DNA of 11,546 nt from Actinomycetota bacterium (GTDB lineage Bacteria; Actinomycetota; Actinomycetes; Acidothermales; Acidothermaceae), in the NCBI GenBank assembly GCA_003134755.1, contig PLCK01000077.1, positions 1 through 11,546 of the forward strand, given 5' to 3'. Numbering within the stretch: the first letter of the stretch is position 1; every line of letters starts with the position of its first letter. The position numbers and the translations under genes are program-made. This document shows positions 6,297 through 11,546 of this stretch, in pieces. The notes under the pieces were generated by a model. The model ran no database searches, was not told where the DNA came from, and saw nothing but the letters and a program-made list of their open reading frames with translations.

Positions 6297-8621
6297 TTAG
6301 GCGCGTTGTTGCTGGGTGGCCACGCTCGCGTCGCTCCATTCGTCGATGAAGGTGTGCGTGGCACCGGTGCTGAGCGGTCGCGAAATGAGATAGCCCTGGG
6401 CACTGTTACAACGTAGTTCGGCGAGGATATCTCGTTGGATGACGTCTTCGACGCCTTCGGCGATCGTGGTCAAGTGGAGCTCGTGCGCAAGCCTGATGAT
6501 CGTCTTGACGAACGCGGCGCCTTCGCTACCTGGATCGGTGAGCGGGTCGACGAATGACTTGTCGATCTTGAGCATGTCGACGGGGAAGAGCCGTAGGTAG
6601 CTCAGCGAGGAGTAACCGGTACCGAAGTCGTCGATGGCGATGCGGATCCCCATCGCTTTGAGGTCGAGCAGCACCTGGGCGGTGTGCAGAGGGTCGAGCA
6701 TGAGCACGCTTTCGGTGATCTCCAGAATCAGCCGCGCAGGGCTCAGGCCGCTCAGTGCGATCGCCGCTGCCACGTCTCCGGTCAGATCGGGGTCCTCGAG
6801 TTGGCGCGCTGACAGGTTCACCGACAACGCCAGCGATGCGCCGTCGGCGCACGCCCAGGCCGCCGCCTCCCGGCAGGCGGTTTCGAGGACCCAGCGGCCC
6901 AACGCCACGATGAAACCGGTGTCCTCGGCGAGCGGGATGAATCGAGAGGGGCTGAGGTGGCCAAGTGTCGGGTGACGCCAGCGCACCAATGCTTCGAATC
7001 CTTCGAGGGCGCCATCAGCGAGCGATACTTGCGGTTGGTATTCGAGGAAGAACTCTGAGCGTTCGAGAGAGCCCTGAAAGGCGTTCGTCATCGCGATGCG
7101 ATCGAGCACGCGCGAGCGCATCTGCGACTCGAAGACGGCGAACCGATCCTTGCCCGATGCTTTCGCCTCGTACATTGCCGTGTCGGCTTCGCCCAGCAGC
7201 CGTTCGGTCGTCGTCCCGATGTCGGCGAAGGCGACGCCGACGCTCACGGTCAAGGTGGTCTGCTGGTCTCCCGCATCGATGGGTTGACGCAGAACGGACA
7301 CCATGCGTTCGGCCATCGCGGTCGCGACATCGGGCGTGCTGATGCTGTCGAGCAGGATCGCGAACTCGTCGCCCCCGAGCCTGGCGATCGTGTCACCACG
7401 GCGAACGATCGAGGCCAGCCGCTTCGCAGCGACGACGAGCAGCTCGTCGCCCGCTTGGTGACCGAGGCTGTCGTTGACGGCTTTGAATCCGTCGAGGTCA
7501 CAGAAGCACAGCGCTACCATGCCACCGGACCGCGGAGAGGAAGCCAGCGCATGCTCGATCCTGTCGTGGAGGAGCGCGCGATTGGGCAGGCCCGTAAGGC
7601 TGTCGTGGAAGGCCTGATGCCTGAGGTCGTCTTCGAGTGCATGCTGAGCATCCAGCGCGGTTTGCAGCGATTCGCCGTGTTCCGCCAACAGCGTCGTCTG
7701 GAGCCGAGTGCGGGTGAATAGCAATGAGAACCGCACGACGATAAGCGCGAACAAGACGATAGACGTGCCCGCGAGCACCGGAACATCGACAGCGAAGCCA
7801 GCCACGGTGCCGACAAAGAGGATCATCGGCGACACGAAGCCGGCGACGGCGACAAGCGGCATCCAGCGGCGGTTAGGCGGCTGCTCACGCTTGGTCGCGG
7901 CGACGGGCACGGCCATCGAAGGGTGCAATGCGGCCGCGGCAATCAGCGTGTAGCTGATCAGGTAGACGGCGTCGACAGGATTTCCGACGCTGTAAGCGCC
8001 GCGCAGGACCAGCACGTCGTAGACGAAGTCACCGATCAGCATGGCGATCATCGCGGTCATGATGAGCTTGTCGGCAGGGCGTCGGGCGACCCCGCACAGC
8101 AGTGCGCTAGCGACTATGAAGATCACCCCGAGATCCATGACGGGGTACGCCATCGTCACGAGCTTGCCGAACGAGCTAATGGTCGCATCATGGGCGTAGG
8201 AGCCCATCAGGAACTGCCACGAAAAGGCCAGCGCTCCCAGACACACGATCGCCGAGTCTGCTCGCGCCTCGCGCGAATCGGGCGTTCGTCGTGACCGGCT
8301 GATGCGGAACACGCCCGCGAACAGGAACGGGTAGCCCAACAGGTACAACGCGTCGGCGATCGACGGGAACGGCGGCGAGCGATGCAGCACGACGTCGTAG
8401 ACGTCGAGGATGGTGTCGCCGAAGACGAAGAACGCGTTCGCCGCACCGAACAGGTACCAACCGAGCCGTTCGGCCGGACGGTGCAGTCGAATGCCGAGCC
8501 ACACAAACAGCGTCGCGGCGGCCCCTACCACCAAATACGTCAGATCCTTGGCGGCGTCCCCCGGCAAAGTGAAATAGGCCCCTGTGAGAAGCAACCCAGC
8601 AGCCAGCACGGTCTTCCACAT
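6297..8621 (-). CDS. Membrane GGDEF-EAL c-di-GMP cyclase/phosphodiesterase
   Basis: A 774-residue bifunctional-type c-di-GMP protein. Residues 1-303 hold about 8-10 membrane segments in two similar halves, followed by a short linker helix near 304-335. The GGDEF domain (~336-500) has an intact RLGGDEF active site at 414-420, the metal-binding segment CDLDGF at 374-379, and an inhibitory I-site RxxD at 407-410, five residues before GGDEF. The EAL domain (~510-760) has EALVRW at 543-548, NLSARQ at 602-607, DDFGTGYSSL at 664-673 and EGVE at 722-725, so both activities look possible. The start at ATG 8621 is chosen for the upstream GGTGAGG with 6-nt spacing; GTG 8657 would add 12 residues. It converges with the FAD oxidase (13-bp gap) and diverges from the chemotaxis receptor gene, suggesting a shared control region and a role in motility or attachment. 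Confidence 0.93.
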   Translation of the reverse strand: MWKTVLAAGLLLTGAYFTLPGDAAKDLTYLVVGAAATLFVWLGIRLHRPAERLGWYLFGAANAFFVFGDTILDVYDVVLHRSPPFPSIADALYLLGYPFLFAGVFRISRSRRTPDSREARADSAIVCLGALAFSWQFLMGSYAHDATISSFGKLVTMAYPVMDLGVIFIVASALLCGVARRPADKLIMTAMIAMLIGDFVYDVLVLRGAYSVGNPVDAVYLISYTLIAAAALHPSMAVPVAATKREQPPNRRWMPLVAVAGFVSPMILFVGTVAGFAVDVPVLAGTSIVLFALIVVRFSLLFTRTRLQTTLLAEHGESLQTALDAQHALEDDLRHQAFHDSLTGLPNRALLHDRIEHALASSPRSGGMVALCFCDLDGFKAVNDSLGHQAGDELLVVAAKRLASIVRRGDTIARLGGDEFAILLDSISTPDVATAMAERMVSVLRQPIDAGDQQTTLTVSVGVAFADIGTTTERLLGEADTAMYEAKASGKDRFAVFESQMRSRVLDRIAMTNAFQGSLERSEFFLEYQPQVSLADGALEGFEALVRWRHPTLGHLSPSRFIPLAEDTGFIVALGRWVLETACREAAAWACADGASLALSVNLSARQLEDPDLTGDVAAAIALSGLSPARLILEITESVLMLDPLHTAQVLLDLKAMGIRIAIDDFGTGYSSLSYLRLFPVDMLKIDKSFVDPLTDPGSEGAAFVKTIIRLAHELHLTTIAEGVEDVIQRDILAELRCNSAQGYLISRPLSTGATHTFIDEWSDASVATQQQRA

Positions 8622-8627
8622 CGGATA

Positions 8628-8634
8628 CCTCACC
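8628..8634 (-). promoter_or_regulatory. Ribosome binding site GGTGAGG for the GGDEF-EAL gene
   Basis: Read on the minus strand, GGTGAGG lies 6 nt upstream of the ATG ending at 8621. It is the best site near any candidate start. Confidence 0.5.
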
Positions 8635-8719
8635 GAGTGTCCCGCAGATACCCGCACGGCTGGAGGGCGTGGCGCGGCGACGCGCGGCGCCTGGCCGCCA
8701 ATAGAACCCTCACACCGTT

Positions 8720-8776
8720 ACCTTCGGCGGTTCGATGGCCGAATCAAGCACCTTCGGCCGTTCGCGGCCCGACTCA
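8720..8776 (+). repeat. Two 27-bp imperfect direct repeats, 30-bp period
   Basis: Copy 1 is 8720-8746 and copy 2 is 8750-8776. Both begin ACCTTCGGC, share GTTCG in the middle and end CCGA-x-TCA; 22 of 27 positions match. A 30-bp spacing is close to three helical turns, so the copies would lie on about the same DNA face, as expected for paired regulator sites. A third, much weaker copy may follow (ending TCA at 8807). Confidence 0.5.
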
Positions 8777-8788
8777 GGCCGATCGGCC
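8777..8788. repeat. 12-bp perfect palindrome GGCCGATCGGCC
   Basis: GGCCGATCGGCC is its own reverse complement and directly abuts the second direct repeat, 94 bp before the receptor start. It may be an operator for a dimeric regulator. Palindromes of this size are expected a few times by chance in a GC-rich window of this length. Confidence 0.35.
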
Positions 8789-8867
8789 GGGTCCGGCGGT
8801 CAAGTCACGGAGGTATCTGCCGAAGCAAGAACGAAGCTCGCACATGAGGTGACCAACCCGGGCTGTC

Positions 8868-8873
8868 AGGAGA
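8868..8873 (+). promoter_or_regulatory. Ribosome binding site AGGAGA for the chemotaxis receptor
   Basis: AGGAGA is 8 nt before ATG 8882, which supports this start over the in-frame upstream ATG at 8735. The upstream extension would run through the repeats and palindrome. Confidence 0.65.
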
Positions 8874-8881
8874 CCGAGCCG

Positions 8882-10504
8882 ATGACCGGCCCAAGTGTTA
8901 GCGCTCTCATTCCCTCGCGATGGCGGCTCGGCCGACCAGCGTCCCTCTTTGGCCGGGTACTGCGAAGGTCGGCTCTCGGCGCCGTCCCGTCGCTCGTTCT
9001 CGTATGGCTCGGGCGTGGCCACGGACTCGCAATGAGCGTGGCCGTGCCTGGCGTGGCACTCCTGCTCAGCTCGACGCTCAGCGCGTGGGCGGTCCGGACG
9101 CATGTCGCCGAGCTTCGCGGGATAGCTCGCAGCCTCGACTCGGCGGCGTCCGGCGATTTGACGGTCCAGGTGCCGACGGTCAGAGGTAAGGATGTGCTCG
9201 ATCTGGCAACGCCGGCGTGGGCGGTTGTCGAGATGTTGCGCGAGGCGATCCTGGTGATGACTCGCGGCTCGACCGAGTTGATGACGGGTACGCGTGAGCT
9301 ACACGAGCTGAGCAACACAATGTCTTCGGCGGCGGAAACGACGGCAGCCAGGGCGACCGTCGTTGCCGCGGCCGCCGATCAGGTTTCGGGCAGCGCCCAA
9401 CGAGTGGCCGCCGCGACCGAGGAATTCAACGCGACGATCCGCGACGTCGCCGTCCATGCCGCTGAGGCGTCGGCGGTGGCCCACGGCGCGACGCAGCAGG
9501 CAAGGGCGACGAACAGCACAGTTCATGACCTCGGGACGGCGTCGGGGAAGGTCACTCAGATCGTCGAGCTCATCAGCACGATCGCCCGGCAGACCCATCT
9601 GCTGGCGCTGAACGCGACGTTGGAGGCCGCGCGGGCGGGTGAAGCAGGGCGGGGATTCGCCGTCGTCGCAGGCGAGGTCAAGAAGCTCGCGGAGCAGACT
9701 GCGGCGGCCACCGGAAGCGTCAGCGAAACCGTGCGGAGCATGCAGGACGGCGCAGCCGAGGTGGCCGGCGCCATCGGCGACATCACGGCGACGATCGGCC
9801 GGGTGAGTGAGAGTCAGGGCGCCATCGCGGCTGCCGTTGAAGAGCAGACCGCAACGACGAACGAGATGGGACGCAGCGCAACCGAAGCTGCCACCGGCGC
9901 CGCGAATATCGCCGAGAACATCGCCGCTCTCGCTGGTACGGCCCGTGCGACCGCGTACGCGGGCGCTCAGTCGCGCACCACGGCTGCTGACTTCGCCAAC
10001 CTGGCGGACTCGTTTACGGCCATAACTGACCGCTACCGGATCGACGATCGTGCAACCACCGTTCTTGGCACTACCCGCAACCTCGTCACAGAAGCCATTA
10101 CGAACGGTTCGGTCACGCGTATCGAAGACAGCGTGAAGGGTGAGGGACTCCACCAGTTCAGCTACCGCGGCGAATGGCGGCACTCGACCGGCAATATCGA
10201 AAGCGACGGGACGAACTCATACAGCTGCAACGACGGCGACATCGCGGTGCTGCGGTTCAAGGGAACCAGGGCTTCATTCTTCGGAGTGACCGATGCAAAT
10301 CACGGAATAGTCGGCATCTCTGTCGACGAGGGCCCCGAGCAGCTGGTCGACGAATACAGCGCGTCGCGTGCGGCAGACGTGAAGCTTTGGACCAGCCCGG
10401 TCCTGAGCAATGGCGATCATGTCTTGACCATTAGGGTGACTGGTCGCATGAACCCTGCGTCGCGATACCTCTGGGCAGCCATTGACCGGGTCGACATCAG
10501 CTGA
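8882..10504 (+). CDS. Methyl-accepting chemotaxis protein with C-terminal beta-sandwich (sugar-binding-like) module
   Basis: A 540-residue receptor. A basic N-terminus (residues 12-29) is followed by two membrane segments (~30-44 and ~49-71) separated by a very short loop, so there is no extracellular ligand domain. A HAMP-like segment follows (~72-125; SGDLTVQVP at 90-98). The signalling coiled coil (~130-385) has the conserved tip QTHLLALNATLEAARAGE at 237-254 and GRGFAVVAGEV at 256-266. The usual Asn of QTN is His239. After the coil comes a module of about 135 residues (~405-540) with FSYRGEWRHSTG, a Gly-rich strand pattern and TGRMNPAS...IDRVDI. It resembles the galactose-binding-like sandwich appended to secreted glycoside hydrolases. 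By the predicted topology this module is cytoplasmic. The protein should talk to CheA/CheW; whether the module senses sugar, protein or surface cues is unknown. Confidence 0.9.
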   Translation: MTGPSVSALIPSRWRLGRPASLFGRVLRRSALGAVPSLVLVWLGRGHGLAMSVAVPGVALLLSSTLSAWAVRTHVAELRGIARSLDSAASGDLTVQVPTVRGKDVLDLATPAWAVVEMLREAILVMTRGSTELMTGTRELHELSNTMSSAAETTAARATVVAAAADQVSGSAQRVAAATEEFNATIRDVAVHAAEASAVAHGATQQARATNSTVHDLGTASGKVTQIVELISTIARQTHLLALNATLEAARAGEAGRGFAVVAGEVKKLAEQTAAATGSVSETVRSMQDGAAEVAGAIGDITATIGRVSESQGAIAAAVEEQTATTNEMGRSATEAATGAANIAENIAALAGTARATAYAGAQSRTTAADFANLADSFTAITDRYRIDDRATTVLGTTRNLVTEAITNGSVTRIEDSVKGEGLHQFSYRGEWRHSTGNIESDGTNSYSCNDGDIAVLRFKGTRASFFGVTDANHGIVGISVDEGPEQLVDEYSASRAADVKLWTSPVLSNGDHVLTIRVTGRMNPASRYLWAAIDRVDIS

Positions 10505-10522
10505 ACTCGGCGCCCGCGCGGC

Positions 10523-11431
10523 TCAAAGTGCGTTGATGACCCACGACGTCGTCGTGGATTGGCCAGGCGAAAGCTCGATTAACCCCTCGCCGGTCGCAAA
10601 CGCGTTGGGTGGACAGGTCATGGGTTCGAAAGCGAGGCTGGAGCGGTTGAGCTCGGGCTCGGGTCGGTCGGCGGTGTGCAGCTGCACCCAGCGACAGTCA
10701 CTGCTCCAGGTCATCTGCACGCCACGCCCATCGGGATGGACGAGTTGCGCGCTGCAACGCCCGTCGGCATCGAACGCCAAGCCTGCCATCGCATGGTCGA
10801 TCCGCTGCGCACCGATCTGGGTCGGCGTCCGGAAGTCGAACCTGGTGCCTTCGACAGGGCGTACCCCGACCGGAAGAAGGCGCAACTCGTCGACGTCCAC
10901 ATAGTCGTTGGCAGGAATGCGAAGCGACCATTCGTCGACGCGACCCGGGCCGGCGACCAGATAAGGGTGGATGGAACAACCGTACGGCGCGAGCCGGTCT
11001 CCGGCGTTCACGGCGGACAGCTGGATCGTGAGGCCGTCGATTCTCAGCTGATAGGCGATCTCAAGGTCGAGCATGAAGGGGTAGCCGTCCGTCGGCCAGA
11101 TGCGGCAACGCTGCGTCGTCTCGCCCTCCGACCGCTGCACGAGATCCCACGGCGCCCACGCCACAAGTCCGTGTAGCGACGTCATTCGGCTCGGTTCGTT
11201 GATCGGCAACTGATAGATCTCATCGGCGAACGGGTAGCACCCGTCGGCGACCCGGTTCGGCCACGGCGCAAGGACCGCGCCGCGATACACGGGCGGCAGC
11301 GCGTCGTCGTCGAACGGTGCGATCAGCTGCCGGCCGTCGAACGTGAGCGATCGTAGACGGGCCCCGCCCTCCGTCACGATCGCGGCATACGAACCCGCCC
11401 GGAGCTCGTATTGCTCTCCTGTGTAGTGCAT
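10523..11431 (-). CDS. Aldose 1-epimerase (galactose mutarotase-like)
   Basis: A 302-residue beta-sandwich enzyme of the aldose 1-epimerase family, which interconverts alpha and beta anomers of free sugars in the cytoplasm. Family landmarks are APWPNRVADG at 55-64, SLHGLVAWAPW at 85-95 (His87, the substrate-binding/catalytic position), GCSIHPYL at 151-158 (His155, the expected acid) and LAFEPMTCPPNAF at 266-278 (Glu269, the expected base). Length and motif spacing are normal and there is no signal peptide. The start ATG lies 4 nt after the stop of the upstream class II aldolase-like gene, so the two are almost certainly co-transcribed, and translation is probably coupled because no strong ribosome site is visible. 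The true sugar is unknown; pentose metabolism is likely if the neighbour is a ribulose-phosphate epimerase. The gene converges with the receptor gene with an 18-bp gap and no obvious terminator. Confidence 0.92.
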   Translation of the reverse strand: MHYTGEQYELRAGSYAAIVTEGGARLRSLTFDGRQLIAPFDDDALPPVYRGAVLAPWPNRVADGCYPFADEIYQLPINEPSRMTSLHGLVAWAPWDLVQRSEGETTQRCRIWPTDGYPFMLDLEIAYQLRIDGLTIQLSAVNAGDRLAPYGCSIHPYLVAGPGRVDEWSLRIPANDYVDVDELRLLPVGVRPVEGTRFDFRTPTQIGAQRIDHAMAGLAFDADGRCSAQLVHPDGRGVQMTWSSDCRWVQLHTADRPEPELNRSSLAFEPMTCPPNAFATGEGLIELSPGQSTTTSWVINAL

Positions 11432-11435
11432 CGGA

Positions 11436-11546
11436 CTACGGTCGCCGAAGTTGGTCTGCGGGTTGGCCGTACACGTTCTGATAGCGGTCGTGAAGCCGGT
11501 CGATGTCGGCTGGTTCGAGCTTGAGGGGTTCGCCGAGAGCGCGGGG
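11436..11546 (-). CDS. C-terminal tail of a probable AraD-like L-ribulose-5-phosphate 4-epimerase/class II aldolase (5' end outside window)
   Basis: Only the last 36 residues are present, ending at TAG (complement of 11436-11438); this short frame runs off the window edge. The tail contains DIDRLHDRYQNVYGQ, which resembles the C-terminal helix and closing YGQ of L-ribulose-5-phosphate 4-epimerases. Those convert L-ribulose 5-phosphate to D-xylulose 5-phosphate. The catalytic and zinc-binding region is outside the window, so this rests on a weak similarity plus the adjacent aldose 1-epimerase, a common partner in L-arabinose or other pentose operons. Another sugar enzyme with a similar tail remains possible. 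Confidence 0.5.
   Translation of the reverse strand, partial: PRALGEPLKLEPADIDRLHDRYQNVYGQPADQLRRP

Larger units (their letters stand above)
8622..8881. promoter_or_regulatory. Divergent intergenic region between GGDEF-EAL and chemotaxis receptor genes
   Basis: This 260-bp spacer must hold promoters for both divergent genes. Visible elements are the GGDEF-EAL ribosome site, a direct repeat with 30-bp period (8720-8776), a 12-bp palindrome (8777-8788) and the receptor's ribosome site. I could not place -35/-10 hexamers with confidence. Confidence 0.5.

Noticed and set aside
5189..6403. Long open frame on the minus strand opposite the FAD oxidase
   Set aside because: Antisense frames stay open by codon bias in GC-rich DNA; the translation shows no recognisable motif, while the plus strand encodes a complete conserved enzyme.
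8720..8776. CRISPR-like repeats
   Set aside because: Only two imperfect copies with 3 bp between them and no spacers.
8779..8784. GCCGAT as the -10 element of a sigma-28 (flagellar) promoter for the receptor
   Set aside because: The hexamer fits, but there is no TAAA-like -35 at about 15 bp upstream, and it lies inside the palindrome GGCCGATCGGCC, which explains it equally well.
8735..8881. N-terminal extension of the receptor from an upstream ATG
   Set aside because: It would translate the repeats and palindrome into a Ser/Gly-rich stretch without known features, and ATG 8882 has a good ribosome site.
10505..10522. Bidirectional terminator at the receptor/epimerase junction
   Set aside because: The 18-bp gap shows no stable inverted repeat; the same applies to 6284-6296.

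Overview
The window looks like actinobacterial DNA. It is strongly GC-rich with G/C-biased third codon positions, GTG starts are common, and genes are packed with 4-bp GTGA stop/start overlaps. A methyl-accepting chemotaxis protein and a c-di-GMP enzyme suggest a motile or motile-spored actinomycete. I cannot name the genus from sequence alone.

Region 1 (2-4781, + strand) is a compact six-gene run: the C-terminal part of a 6-pyruvoyltetrahydropterin synthase (PTPS)-like protein, a GT4-type glycosyltransferase, a class I SAM methyltransferase, a flippase-like membrane protein, a stand-alone RibD-C-type reductase and a GTP cyclohydrolase II. The two riboflavin-type enzymes could turn GTP into a diaminopyrimidine and reduce its ribose side chain. 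The PTPS-like, methyltransferase, glycosyltransferase and membrane genes are not riboflavin genes. The most economical reading is a specialised pathway to a methylated, glycosylated pteridine or pyrimidine-like compound, or a lipid-linked form of one. That is inference. The PTPS-like protein has Asn-Tyr where the family's catalytic Asp-His pair normally sits, which points to altered chemistry.

Region 2 (4782-6283, +) holds a 113-bp leader with a nested inverted repeat, then a berberine-bridge-enzyme-type FAD-linked oxidase predicted to carry singly (His) linked FAD. It could be a tailoring enzyme for region 1 or an independent gene.

Region 3 (6297-10504) is a signalling pair transcribed divergently from a 260-bp spacer. 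On the - strand is a membrane GGDEF-EAL c-di-GMP protein whose membrane sensor contains an internal duplication. On the + strand is a chemotaxis receptor with no extracellular ligand domain but with a C-terminal beta-sandwich module of the kind usually attached to secreted carbohydrate-active enzymes. The spacer carries a 30-bp-period direct repeat followed at once by a 12-bp palindrome.

Region 4 (10523-11546, -) is the end of a sugar-metabolism operon: the C-terminal tail of a probable L-ribulose-5-phosphate 4-epimerase/class II aldolase-like protein, then an aldose 1-epimerase. The convergent junctions (6284-6296 and 10505-10522) are very short and show no clear hairpin terminator. I saw no tRNA, rRNA, insertion sequence or CRISPR array.
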